Below, piece by piece: positions 54,624-63,962 of a DNA stretch of 64,000 nt. A program made the translations under genes and the position numbers. How positions within the stretch are numbered: the first letter of the stretch is position 1; the number at the start of each line of letters is the position of its first letter. The stretch is from JACRDG01 sp963760985 (GTDB taxonomy: Bacteria; Desulfobacterota; Desulfomonilia; Desulfomonilales; Desulfomonilaceae): NCBI GenBank assembly GCA_963760985.1, contig CAVXFM010000005.1, forward strand, positions 1 to 64,000, read 5' to 3'. A model generated the notes under the pieces. It searched no databases. It was given only the letters and a program-made list of their open reading frames with translations, and was not told where the DNA came from.

Positions 54624-55805
54624 TCATCGATTCAGAATATGGACGCACATGACCGCGACGTCGCCCCCGATCAGACCGCCTCCATTGTGAACCAGCCCTA
54701 CGCGGGGATTGCTTACCTGGCGTGCCCCTGCTTGCCCTCTGAGCTGAGTGACGACTTCATGGACCATTGCCAAGCCGGTGGCGCCTACCGGGTGTCCCTT
54801 GGATTCAAGTCCTCCGCTGGTGTTGACGGGGATGCTTCCCGGGATTTCGGTTTTCCCTTCCTCCAAGAATTGTGGGGCTTCGCCTCGTGCACAGAATCCC
54901 AGCTCTTCAAAATAGGTGAACTCCGCGGGAGAAAAGGCGCTGTGAATCTCAGCCAAATTCACATCCTCAGGTCCGATTCCAGAGATCTCAAACGCTTCTT
55001 TCGCTGCCATTTGAGTCGCGGTAGGTTTTTTCCGATCCACCGCGATGTCTTGATAGGCCCCTGACGCCATTCCAATGCCCGCAATGTGAATCGGGTCGGA
55101 CCGATACCGGTGCGCAATCTCTTCCGCACAGATGATTGCCGCCGCGCCTCCATCGCCGATTGGTGAGCACATGTACAGCGTGATGGGGTCCGCGATCATC
55201 TTGGCGTTTAACACTTCTTCCAAAGTCACTTCATGATGGATTTGCGCATGGGGGTTCAGGCAACCGTTCCTGTGGTTCTTCACCGTGACTTTGGCAATCT
55301 GCTCTCTTGTGCAGCCGGTTTCGTACATGTACCGTTTTGCTTCCATGGCGTACATTCCCGGGAAGAATACGCCCAGGTTGCCCTCCACCTGCACATCGGT
55401 ACACGTGGCCAAGGCCCGCGTGGTCTTGGCGGTGTCGCCCACAAAGAGTTTCTCGAAACCGACCGCCAGCGCGATATTGTACAGGCCCGAAGCAATTGCG
55501 AGCCACGCCTCCCGGAGAGCCGTGGAGGATGAAGCGCACGCGTTGGGAGTGTTGACGATCGGAAGGCCGGCCAAGCCCGCGTCTCGCATGACCACTTGCC
55601 CGCGGACATCTTCTTGACCTGATAGGAGTCCTTCTACCGCGTTGCCGCAATAGATGGTTTGAATCTTCCGAGGATCCACGCCCGCGTCGTCAATGGCCGC
55701 CCAGGTAGCTTCACGGGCCAGGTCTTTAATTGTTTTGTGGGGATGTTTACCAAATTTGGTCATGCCTACCCCAATGATGGAGACCTCTCTTGCAAGCTTT
55801 CCCAT
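54624..55805 (-). CDS. Thiolase-family protein (BbsB-like), pair 2
   Basis: 393 residues. It starts MGKLAREVSIIGVGMTKFGK; the nucleophile Cys is in TPNACASSSTALREAW (about residue 90), the conserved His/Asp region is EIHSAFSPAEF, and the second His is in ESKGHPVGATGLAMVHEVVT. Note Ser-Ala replacing the Asp-Cys of pair 1 in this segment, so the two thiolases are not recent duplicates and may differ in substrate. The ATG at 55805 follows a purine-rich stretch, 22 bases after the DUF35 gene's stop. The role would be thiolytic release of acetyl-CoA or succinyl-CoA from a beta-ketoacyl-CoA, together with the DUF35 partner. Confidence 0.9.
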   Translation of the reverse strand: MGKLAREVSIIGVGMTKFGKHPHKTIKDLAREATWAAIDDAGVDPRKIQTIYCGNAVEGLLSGQEDVRGQVVMRDAGLAGLPIVNTPNACASSSTALREAWLAIASGLYNIALAVGFEKLFVGDTAKTTRALATCTDVQVEGNLGVFFPGMYAMEAKRYMYETGCTREQIAKVTVKNHRNGCLNPHAQIHHEVTLEEVLNAKMIADPITLYMCSPIGDGGAAAIICAEEIAHRYRSDPIHIAGIGMASGAYQDIAVDRKKPTATQMAAKEAFEISGIGPEDVNLAEIHSAFSPAEFTYFEELGFCARGEAPQFLEEGKTEIPGSIPVNTSGGLESKGHPVGATGLAMVHEVVTQLRGQAGARQVSNPRVGLVHNGGGLIGGDVAVMCVHILNR

Positions 55806-55827
55806 ATGACGACCCTCCGCGTATTCC

Positions 55828-56253
55828 TCAGCGTTCCTTTACAGGTTGAAATGCGTATCCGATCAGCTCGTTATTTTCCGAGTCCCGGTTGACCACCTGG
55901 AAAACCAATTTCATATCCATCCCGATGGTCAAAGCATCTTCTTTTGCCTCGCAACCCGTGATTACCGAGAAGATTCGGACTTTTTCGGGGAGGTCGACTT
56001 TTCCCGTGACGTACGGCGCGGTGAAACCATGAGGGGCCATCTGATTCACCGAGAACGAGTAGAGGGTGCCGTGCTTACTCAAGACCATTTCTTTCATGGA
56101 TCCCCTGTCCAGGCAGCCGGGGCATACCACGCGTGCGGGGAAGACAACAAGCCCGCACTGGGCGCATCGGGCTCCGATAAGGTACCCTTCAGCCGGGTTG
56201 CCTGACGGCAAATGAAACAGCCCTTCGGCGATTTTCTTCGGTGTGTTCTGCAT
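55828..56253 (-). CDS. DUF35 zinc-ribbon/OB-fold protein (BbsA-like), pair 2
   Basis: 141 residues. Zinc ribbon CAQCGLVVFPARVVCPGC (four Cys at about 30-47), then OB-fold strands LYSFSVNQMAPHGFTAPYVT and VRIFSVITGCEAKED. The ATG at 56253 is preferred over 56340, which would add 29 residues overlapping the ligase gene's end and lacking a site. The gene lies between the CoA-ligase and thiolase genes, so the order is ligase, DUF35, thiolase. Partner of the thiolase immediately downstream. Confidence 0.88.
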   Translation of the reverse strand: MQNTPKKIAEGLFHLPSGNPAEGYLIGARCAQCGLVVFPARVVCPGCLDRGSMKEMVLSKHGTLYSFSVNQMAPHGFTAPYVTGKVDLPEKVRIFSVITGCEAKEDALTIGMDMKLVFQVVNRDSENNELIGYAFQPVKER

Positions 56254-56345
56254 GCTCGGTTCCGTCCTGTCTACCGGGATCGATTCTAGGGATTCCCTGT
56301 GAATATGCCCGGCAGGACCGCGGCCACGTTGTGGTGTCAACGGCC

Positions 56346-57707
56346 CTAATAGAGTTCGAGAATGAATTTGGTCTTCTTGTTGGACCTTTCAAGAGTGTGC
56401 GGTGCGACCCATGTAACTGCCGGTCTGATTTTCAACAAACCATGCATCTCCCTGAGGATTTGCTTTTCCAGTTCAGGCAAATCGCTGTCGGAGATTCCTT
56501 GTCCCTTTTCGATCTGGAGCTTGAGCGGAGGCACCACCCGCGGGGGCGGTTCTTCGAGGAGAATCCTGAATGCTCCCGTCACCCGCGGAATGAACGAGTG
56601 AATAACCCCCTGGATGGCCGCCGGATAGACGGGAACGCCTTTTACTTTGAGCATGTCATCCGCGCGGCCCACCACCTTGTAACGGAATCCGCTCATGCCG
56701 CAAGGACACGGTTCGGTGAAGACTTGATGGATATCGTTGAGCGTGAAACGAAGGCTCCAAAAGAAATGACCGTGCTCGGGCTCCAAAGGCGTGAACACCG
56801 CAAGTCCTGTGGCACCGTGTTCGAGGGGAATAGGCTCCTTGGTTTCCGGATCGACGAGTTCGTAGTAACAGTAGTCGTCCGCGACCCAGTGCATGCCTTG
56901 ATAGACGGGATGATCGCACGAGATCCCGTACCCCGCGCCAATGTCGACCGCTTTGGCTCCGTATTCGGCCTCGAGGCGACTTCTCACCTCTGGTATTCCC
57001 GCACCGGGTTCCGCGCCGCAGATCAAGGTCTTGAACCCGATAGACCCGATCGGTTCCCCTAACACCTCTTGACTCCGTTCGATGAGGTGCAGGGCAAGTG
57101 ACGGCGTCCCCGTAAAGACCGTTGGTTTGAACACCTTGAAGAAGTTCAGCATGCGTTCGGTTCCCGCTTCAGCCCCTATGGGTATGATGGTCAGCCCGGG
57201 GATGTCCCGATACCAAAACGTTTGCGGTATCCCCGCTGCGTGCATGCTCAGCCCGAAGCATACCGCAAGCCGATCGCCGGGACGCAGGCCCGCTCTCCAT
57301 CCCATGCGGCCGAATATGTCCGCCACCCGGTCAAGACCTTTGCGAAAGAGCGGGTAGGGCGTGGGGATGCCCGTGGTTCCTGATGTGGAAGTGAGCAAAA
57401 ACAGATCTTTCCAGCGCTCCTTGCCAAAAAGATCCGCGTACACCTTGGGCAGATCCAGGCCCCCTTCGTCCATGGCATCCCGATAGTCGACCTGACTGAT
57501 AATCGGAACCGCACGAGCAAAATCGTCAAAGGAACGAACGTCCTCCGGTCTGACTCCGGCCCGATCCATTCTCCGGCGCTCGAAGGGAACCTTGTCGTAG
57601 AAGAACCGGAGCGCGGTTTGAAGGCTCTTCCACTGCATTTCGCGCATGGTCGGTGTATTGAGCAAGGTTTCGATTTCAGGATTGAAGTACCTGTGATCAG
57701 AGGACAT
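56346..57707 (-). CDS. PaaK-type (phenylacetate-CoA ligase family) acyl/aryl-CoA ligase
   Basis: 453 residues of the ANL superfamily, PaaK branch, which adenylates a carboxylic acid and transfers it to CoA. The AMP-binding P-loop is TSTSGTTGIPTP (about 107-118); further motifs are GAEPGAGIPEVRSRLEAEYG, VDIGAGYGISCDHP, VGRADDMLKVKGVPVYPAAI (C-terminal hinge) and a CPCG zinc-like pair. The ATG at 57707 has GGAGG six bases upstream. First gene of the long minus-strand operon, so it may activate the pathway's substrate acid. Its closest general kin act on aromatic acids such as phenylacetate, but archaeal and clostridial relatives act on others. Confidence 0.92.
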   Translation of the reverse strand: MSSDHRYFNPEIETLLNTPTMREMQWKSLQTALRFFYDKVPFERRRMDRAGVRPEDVRSFDDFARAVPIISQVDYRDAMDEGGLDLPKVYADLFGKERWKDLFLLTSTSGTTGIPTPYPLFRKGLDRVADIFGRMGWRAGLRPGDRLAVCFGLSMHAAGIPQTFWYRDIPGLTIIPIGAEAGTERMLNFFKVFKPTVFTGTPSLALHLIERSQEVLGEPIGSIGFKTLICGAEPGAGIPEVRSRLEAEYGAKAVDIGAGYGISCDHPVYQGMHWVADDYCYYELVDPETKEPIPLEHGATGLAVFTPLEPEHGHFFWSLRFTLNDIHQVFTEPCPCGMSGFRYKVVGRADDMLKVKGVPVYPAAIQGVIHSFIPRVTGAFRILLEEPPPRVVPPLKLQIEKGQGISDSDLPELEKQILREMHGLLKIRPAVTWVAPHTLERSNKKTKFILELY

Positions 57708-58108
57708 AGATCCCTCCAGTTTGGGGCTTTCCTTGGTCGTCTCTTCCGAAGGCGACGTCGGTAGGGGAAGCTACCGGGTCCTCTAGCAATCCCTGTGCCA
57801 ACGTGTGCGCACCGTAGGCCACAAAAGGGATGGTCACGGATCCAGCCCTGCGGGGACGTGTGAGCCATGTTTGTCCTTCGATCGCCAAAGAAAGACCATA
57901 CCGTTCATTTGGCCTGCCACACACGTGAAAGCGCGTGGGGATTACCAGGTTGAAGCAGCCCAGTCACGGATGCGAGGTGCAGAGTTTTGGCAATTTTGCG
58001 ATTATTTTTTGCGGAATTGCGAGAGGCGTGCGGTCGAGGCAATCATTCAGTCATTCAGGAGGATTTTAAGACCTGTCCGGCAATTCTGAAGTCGTGGATC
58101 GCACATGA
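57708..58108. other. Intergenic region upstream of the ligase operon
   Basis: About 400 bases between the regulator stop and the ligase start. No supportable gene; a 75-codon frame (57697-57924) ending in the ligase ribosome-binding site is dismissed below. A weak sigma-54-like element (TGGTCT-N5-TGGC spacing, minus strand, about 57886-57903) is present, but its match is poor. Confidence 0.45.
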
Positions 58109-59497
58109 CTATTTCTTGAAAAGTCCAAGGGATTTCATCTTCCTATACACAGTTGAAAGGTGGATCCCGCTGCGCTCTGCGACCAGTGCTGGATCGCCTC
58201 CAACGGCATCCAGGAGCCTTGTGAAATAGGTCACTTCGAATTCACGCTTCGCTTTCTCATACTCGACGTCGAGCGGAAACGGCATGGGCTCGATCAACTC
58301 TTCCTGACTATAACGTGCGAGGTCGCGGCCAGTAACGGATTCCTTGGGATGCAGCGCAACGATCCGTTCCACGAGGTTCTTGAGTTCACGAACGTTCCCG
58401 TCCCATCTTCGTTTGAGCAAAAACGGGAGCGCATCATCGGTCAGGACGGCTTCAGTTATCCCGCTCTCGGCACACTTCTTGGCCAAGAAATGCCTTGTCA
58501 AAAGTGGAATATCCTCTCTCCTGTCCCGTAACGGAGGAAGTGCGATCTTGATGACATTAATACGAAAATAGAGGTCTTTGCGAAATCGGCCTTCCGAGAC
58601 CTCTCGGCTCAAGTCTTTGTTCGTGGCAAAGATCAGACGAACATCGGTATTGATGCTTTTTGTGCTCCCCACACGATAGATGACGCCCTCTTCAACGGCT
58701 CTGAGTATTTTGGCTTGCACGGGCGGGGCCGCGTCTCCGATCTCATCGAGAAACAGCGTTCCGCCTTTGGCCTCTTCAAAGAAACCGGGGGTTCTCTTGG
58801 TCGCTCCGGTGAATGCTCCTCTTTCGTATCCAAAGAGCGAGCTTTCGAGGAGCGAGTCCGGCAGCGCAGCGCAATTGATCGGGATAAAAGCGCCAGCGGC
58901 TCGGTCGCTCAAGGCATGAATCGCTTCTGCAACGAGTTCTTTTCCTGTGCCGCTTTCACCAACGATGAGAATATGACTCTCTGTTCTCGCAGCTTTGCGA
59001 ATGAGCTCGAACACCTTTTGCATGCTGGGGGAAATCCCGATGAGCTTACGGAACACGCTTCTGGAATGCAACTGAGTCCGCAACATGAGATTTTCATCGT
59101 GGAGCCGTCGATGTTCCAGAGCGTTCTTTATGGAGATCTTTATCCGATGGGGATCCTCAAACGGCTTGGTGAAGTAGTCGAATGCACCGCTTTTCATGGC
59201 GCGAACCGCTTCAGACACGGAGCCATACGCGGTGATGACGATAATCGGCCTGGTGTTATCCTGTTCATGAAGCCGGGCCAATAGATCGAGACCGTTCCCG
59301 TCCGGAAGGCGGATATCCAGGATGATCAGATCAGGTGATTCTTCGTTTTCAATGTGGCGCATACAGGATTCGATACTCTCAGCTGTCACGCAAGAGTAGC
59401 CGTCTTCGACGAGTACGGTCTCGAAGTAACGTCGAGCAAAAGCCTCGTCGTCCACCACGAGCACCTTGGGAACGGAATCCGAGGATGCAGGATTCAT
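58109..59497 (-). CDS. Sigma-54-dependent response regulator (NtrC family)
   Basis: 462 residues. Receiver domain with LVVDDEAFARRYF, phospho-acceptor LIILDIRLPDG and the TAYG/KPF switch residues; AAA+ domain with Walker A GESGTGKE, GAFTGA loop (GYERGAFTGATKRT) and Walker B GGTLFLDEIGD; C-terminal FIS-type helix-turn-helix (ALVAERSGIHLSTVYRKMKS). The ATG at 59497 overlaps the kinase stop as ATGA and follows GGAGG. It is upstream of, and co-directional with, the ligase operon, so its likely target is that operon's promoter. Its sensor partner gene immediately upstream is frameshifted. Confidence 0.93.
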   Translation of the reverse strand: MNPASSDSVPKVLVVDDEAFARRYFETVLVEDGYSCVTAESIESCMRHIENEESPDLIILDIRLPDGNGLDLLARLHEQDNTRPIIVITAYGSVSEAVRAMKSGAFDYFTKPFEDPHRIKISIKNALEHRRLHDENLMLRTQLHSRSVFRKLIGISPSMQKVFELIRKAARTESHILIVGESGTGKELVAEAIHALSDRAAGAFIPINCAALPDSLLESSLFGYERGAFTGATKRTPGFFEEAKGGTLFLDEIGDAAPPVQAKILRAVEEGVIYRVGSTKSINTDVRLIFATNKDLSREVSEGRFRKDLYFRINVIKIALPPLRDRREDIPLLTRHFLAKKCAESGITEAVLTDDALPFLLKRRWDGNVRELKNLVERIVALHPKESVTGRDLARYSQEELIEPMPFPLDVEYEKAKREFEVTYFTRLLDAVGGDPALVAERSGIHLSTVYRKMKSLGLFKK

Positions 59498-60976
59498 CGT
59501 ACCTCCTGCTTTTCCGACCACGGCAGAGTCACCTCAAAGGTACTCCCTTCTCCTTGACGAGATTTCACGCTGATCCGACCGGAATGGCTCTTGGTGACCT
59601 GATATGCAAAGCTAAGACCCAAGCCCCCCCCGGTATTCTTCTTGGTAGAGAAAAAAGGATCAAAGACCTTTTCCAGGTTTTCGGCCGCGATCCCCACGCC
59701 AGTGTCGGAAATCTCTACGGTGACTTCTCTCAGATTCGGCTCAACCCTCGTCCGTACCGACAAATCACCGCCGTCCGGCATGGCCTGCAAAGCGTTCACC
59801 AGGATATTCCTGAACACTTCAAGCAGTTGCAGAGAATCGCCCCTTACACTCGGCAGTTTGGAGGTGATCGAGGTATTCAATCGTATGTGCGGTGCGCTGA
59901 TGCCTTGTTCGGTCATTGTGCTTTTTATTGCCGTATCGAGAACCTCGTTCAAATCCGTCTGGTGAAACGTGCTCTTTGGTTCCCTGAGGCTCTTGGTCAT
60001 GGTGGTCAGCATATGACCGCATTTCTGTGCAGCTTCGTGGATTGTTTCCACCAAGGACCGGTTGGGATCGTCAAGATTCATGCGCTCCAATAACAGAGTA
60101 GCAAAGTTCGTGACGCCGACCAGCGGGTTGTTGAGTTGATGGGCTATCCCGGCCATGAGTTCGGAGTAAATTGCCAACTTTTCAGACACGGCCAGTTTCT
60201 CTTCCATCCTCCGTTCCCTGGTTACATCTGCGAGGAGGAAGAGCTTGGCCTGAAGCTCGCCATCTTGGCCGAGAATGTCCCGAACCTGCATCCTCGCAGG
60301 GAAGACCTCTGCATTGCTCTTCTTGCAGCGCACTTCAATGCCGTGACCACCGACCGCGACCGACAAGTATCGCTCGAATTCAGTAGGTTCCTCGAAGAGA
60401 AAAGATATGTGCCGCCCGACAAACGAGCTCTTCTTGTATCCAAAGATTTGTTCCGCGGTTCTGTTTGCCGACTCGATCTCATTTGATTCCCCGGTTGAAA
60501 TAACGATATTAGGAGATGAGTCAATGAGGTTGCCGAGGAAATTGGTCGAGTCCGCAAGCCTTTTCGACAGCTGCCGAATATCACGTTTGTCCTGTTTCAT
60601 TTCGGGGCTGATGTCATGAAGCAGGACAATGCCGCGGCCGGCCGGGAGAGGGGCTCCCCGTGACACTGCCGTGATTCGCTCGTCAAAGAACTGTGGATAC
60701 ACATCGTGCACCGTGGTCTGAAACGGTCGGTTGTTCTCTTATCAGGTCCCAGTATTCATCCATGATCCCCTGCTTGAAGAGCCGCTCCCACTTTTCATGG
60801 AAGTAGGTGCCGAGAACCTGCTCTCGTCTTACTCGTGAGATGCGTTCCTGCCAGGCATTCACGAATAAGATCTTACCCTGAGAATCAGCGACGATGATGC
60901 CCGTGGGGATATTCTCAAGAATCGACTCCAGAAACTCCACTCTCTCTTGCAGAGCAGGTTTTGATCTCGTGCCCAC
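59494..60976 (-). pseudogene. PAS sensor histidine kinase, one frameshift in the first PAS domain
   Basis: About 494 residues if joined. From a GTG at 60976 (AAGGAG six bases upstream) the first PAS domain reads ILENIPTGIIVADSQGKILF; near 60740 the frame changes and continues NNRPFQTTVHDVYPQFFDER. A second PAS follows (NIVISTGESNEIESANRTAE), then HisKA with H-box GIAHQLNNPLVGVTNFATLL, N-box NILVNALQAM and HATPase G-boxes DTGVGIAAEN and GGGLGLSFAYQ. No membrane segment, so it is a cytoplasmic sensor. Its stop overlaps the regulator start. If the frameshift is real, the downstream open part (from 60711) still holds PAS2 and the kinase core and could be active from an internal start. Confidence 0.85.
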
Positions 60977-61030
60977 AAGTTGCTCCTTCCGCTCAAGGGG
61001 GTTGTTCAGGCATAAGTGCACAAATTTGCT

Positions 61031-61329
61031 TCACATTGTCCGCAGCCAGGCCATAAATGATTTGCAGAATATCGCAAAGTGCTTCAAAAGGCGAGGAGGC
61101 TCACGGGATGTCGGCCATGCGAGTCCCCTCGGACATGTGCCAGGTAAAGACCGTAACGCAGAGTTCATCTTGATCTTGCCAGAGTAGACAGAGCTTTCAC
61201 TCCCATGAGTAAGAACCCAAAGCAAAAGAGAGGGCTTTTCCGGTAATTGCGTACTTGTGGTTGAAAAATAGATGCGTACATGCGTGTTCCTTTTCGGGTT
61301 TGGTAAAGATCTGAGAAGCAGGTCAAGGC
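61031..61329. other. No recognisable gene
   Basis: About 300 bases between the sensor-kinase start and the ISL3 remnant, with only unsupported minus-strand frames. Confidence 0.4.
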
Positions 61330-61900
61330 ATGTCCGCGAGTCTTTTGTATCACGGCTGGGGTATTGTCGGCTATCGGTACCAGCGGACGGTTTACGCGGA
61401 AGGGAGGGTGATGTTCTGAATTGCTCAAGATCCCGCTGCCCTGCAATGTCCGCTGTGTGAATCGAGGAAAGCCTATACGCCGAGGTGCTTCGCACAGAAG
61501 GTTCGGGACATTGCCTATTGGTCGCAAACCAGTGGTCATAGAGTTCCCTATTCAACGAGTCGAGTGCAAATTCCGCGCGGCGATCCGTCAGGTCAAGGTG
61601 GGCATTGCGGATGAAAACAGCCGTTACACCCGCGCCTTCGAGCGTTATGTCCTCGATCTGTCCGGTCATACGACCATCACCGACACAGCCGGCCCTCTTG
61701 GTGTCAGTTGGGATGTGGTGAAAGGCATCCAGAAGCGATACCTGCAGCGGAAATCCGCTCGTCCCAAGCAGATCGCTATCGACGAAATCTACGTGGGGAA
61801 ACGGCACAAGTATTTCACCATCGCCTTGGACAGCGGTAGAGTCCATTGGTGACGGCAAAGGCGGAGAGGTGCCGGTCAGGGAACAGACCGTAACGCTCCC
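61330..61900 (+). pseudogene. ISL3-family transposase, degraded N-terminal part
   Basis: From an ATG at 61330: MSASLLYHGWGIVGYRYQRT resembles the ISL3 N-terminus, followed by a zinc-binding CPLCESR region, then a change of frame into LPIGRKPVVIEFPIQRVECK, GHTTITDTAGPLGVSWDVVK (helix-turn-helix) and IAIDEIYVGKRHKYFTIALD, which holds the first catalytic Asp. Frame stops and changes lie near 61420 and 61500. Sequence similarity ends by about 61900 and the rest of the catalytic domain is missing. No terminal repeats found. Confidence 0.7.
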
Positions 61901-62012
61901 GGAGGAACTGCAGGGTGAAGTCCTGGTAACGCCAACTCCTCAGCTCCCTCGGGTCCAGGTTCCCGCTGCGGCGGTCTCGATATTCCGGCTCGGGAGCAGC
62001 GAATACGTTCGG

Positions 62013-62111
62013 CTAATCCTCAGGCTCGAAAATGAGAAACCTCCGCCCATACTGCTGCAGGAGCTGCATCGTCCATTTCCTACGTTCATGGAGATCTTCG
62101 GGGATGTCCAT
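62013..62111 (-). CDS. 32-residue protein of a two-member family (copy 2, open)
   Basis: ATG at 62111 with GAGGAGG upstream; the product MDIPEDLHERRKWTMQLLQQ, then YGRRFLIFEPED, ends at 62013. Upstream codons in the same frame extend to 62234 without a supporting start signal. The second copy at 16989-17071 has a TGA at the Trp. Both are preceded by matching ribosome-binding sites (AGGAGGA..GCG..C), indicating that the unit copied includes the translation signal. Function unknown; no membrane or metal motif. Confidence 0.5.
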   Translation of the reverse strand: MDIPEDLHERRKWTMQLLQQYGRRFLIFEPED

Positions 62112-62234
62112 GGTCGCGTCCTCCTCGGTACCTTGGCTGAGTTTACCACGACCGAGCAATGCGGGCCATGAAATGGGAGCAAATCCGTTTACCTTCGGCC
62201 ACCTATCCGAAGTACATTTGAACAGCGGTCGCAT

Positions 62235-62529
62235 GCGAACAGTCAGGGAGTATCAACTTCGTGTGGGGATTGAGTCGCACGGCCAACAGGGCTGTCTCTT
62301 CACGAGGGGGCAGGGGGCCCAAGCCACAATCGCTCCCTGGGTACTTTCCACGCTGTGCGAGCCAATTCGAGTAGAGTTAGCTTCAATCTCTTGGGTCTGG
62401 GAAAGATTCGACCTGACCTGTGTCACTATCATTGAGCTGGACGGCCCGGACAATTCCTCATAGAATACGGATACAAGAGAGGATACAAAGGCCGATCTCT
62501 CCACGCTATGGCCAAGCAAAGGCATCCTC
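62235..62529. other. No recognisable gene
   Basis: Contains one low-complexity minus-strand frame (62253-62525) without support. Confidence 0.4.
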
Positions 62530-63328
62530 TCAACTCACCCCGAATCCCCAATAGCGAGAGTCTGTCTGCAGTTCCATTCCCAAGCTATCCAGTGCATTGA
62601 AGCTTACTTGAAAGTCCTCTCTTCCTCGATCTGTCACGATGAGAAACAAGAAGTTCCAACGACACGTCGCGGTACCATCCTGCGAAACGCTCAGGTGTGC
62701 GAGAATGTGGAAATTGGTTTTGGCCTTCTTTAACGCCTCGTGTCCGCCACTACGTAGGGCAGCGGCCAGCGCCTGGGGACTGTCAAACCACGCTTTATCA
62801 GATTCCGGCAAGCACCTTGGTGGAGGCCAGGGAATCCCCTCGCACACGTTCCGGGCAGGTTCGGTAATCAGCTCTCTTTTGGCAATCGAACCCGCATAGG
62901 GAACGGTCACTTGCAATGCTCGTTCGCATTTGCGTGAAAAGAAGACGAATTCCCAACGGCCGGAAAGGCCGAGGAAACCCTCGTACGTCAGGCACGGTCC
63001 GGTCAATTCCCGGAGCGGTAGGAGAGGACTCGAAAACACTCTCATGGGGTACGCGTCATCGGCCCATGCGGAGGCAACCGCAAAGGCCTCTGAATACGCG
63101 TCCTTGCACGAGAGGCGTTCCCTGATAGGAAGAGCGTCTCTCGGAAGTTTGTGGCAGGGGCTTGAAAAAGCGTCCCACATGTTCTTCGTACAGCGGCAAG
63201 GTGCACTCCATTACTCGGAGCACACCTTCGAGGGTCGTTGCCAAATCCTCTTTCGTCACGTACGTCCAACCGGGAGGGGTGTTCTCTTGGTGACCGAAAA
63301 GGCGGAAGATGTTGCCGAAGGTACTCAT
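62530..63328 (-). pseudogene. Hypothetical protein, about 265 residues, frameshifted
   Basis: The N-terminal part (from an ATG at 63328) reads MSTFGNIFRLFGHQENTPPG, TYVTKEDLATTLEGVLRVME and YEEHVGRFFKPLPQTSERRS. Near 63135 the frame changes and continues LPIRERLSCKDAYSEAFAVA, LTYEGFLGLSGRWEFVFFSR and NVCEGIPWPPPRCLPESDKA, ending RYWGFGVS at 62530. Both parts have natural amino-acid composition. Not recognised; no signal peptide. The gene at 63347-63751 lies 18 bases upstream in the same orientation, suggesting a two-gene operon. Confidence 0.55.
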
Positions 63329-63346
63329 TCCCCGAGTGGCTGCCCC

Positions 63347-63751
63347 TCAGGTACCTCTCAGCCCGTATTGCAGTGAAAAGGACTTCCCAAGTCCGAAGAA
63401 ATGAAATCGTTCAAAAGCCACGAGCATGTCAAGATCGTCACTAAATCTTCGAGAAAAGATAATCGAGTCTCCCAGTGTAGTTGAATAGGAAAACCCTTTT
63501 CCATGTTCCTTCATAAAGCGTTTCACGGTCGCAGGGAAATCCACTCGCGCACGATTGCCTCCCATGACCGCGGTCGATCGGGCTTCTACCGCCTCCCCAT
63601 GAGTGAGCAGACCTTTGAACGCACGCCTATCGCGGCCCTCTGATGCGCAAAGATGGGCGCCTGCGGCGAAAAACTCTTCAAATGCCCAGTTCACGGCAGC
63701 AGCATGGTCCGGGAAGATCTCGCTCTTTTCCCGAGCCGGTTCGGGATGCAC
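63347..63751 (-). CDS. Hypothetical protein, 134 residues
   Basis: Begins with a GTG at 63751 (HPEPAREKSEIFPDHAAAVN) and continues through WAFEEFFAAGAHLCASEGRD, STAVMGGNRARVDFPATVKR and FMKEHGKGFSYSTTLGDSII, ending QYGLRGT. Not recognised. The purine-rich AAGGAACATGG upstream is a weak start signal, and an ATG just before it reads a different frame. Adjacent to and co-directional with the frameshifted gene downstream; the pair may act together. Confidence 0.5.
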   Translation of the reverse strand: MHPEPAREKSEIFPDHAAAVNWAFEEFFAAGAHLCASEGRDRRAFKGLLTHGEAVEARSTAVMGGNRARVDFPATVKRFMKEHGKGFSYSTTLGDSIIFSRRFSDDLDMLVAFERFHFFGLGKSFSLQYGLRGT

Positions 63752-63962
63752 TTCGGGTTCCCATGTTCCTTAGGTCTCCTTCAGCGGTTCACCCTTGATT
63801 CTGCCTTAAATTTGTCGAGGAACATTATGCAACCTGTGAGCCATCCAGATGGTCCAAGTTTCGTACCACCTCGCGGTTATTCTTTTCTACGTGAAACCTT
63901 TTCTCCACGCGTGCATCCAATTTAATGTAAGCAGATTGGCAACGCTGCCGGGAGGTTTTTTT

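Noticed and set aside
57886..57903. Sigma-54-like promoter before the ligase operon
   Set aside because: Only the GG/GC spacing and TGG are right; the remaining positions mismatch, so it is not reported as a promoter.
57697..57924. 75-codon minus-strand frame ending in the ligase start
   Set aside because: GTG start without a ribosome-binding site; it ends by reading through the ligase's own site, which suggests chance openness.
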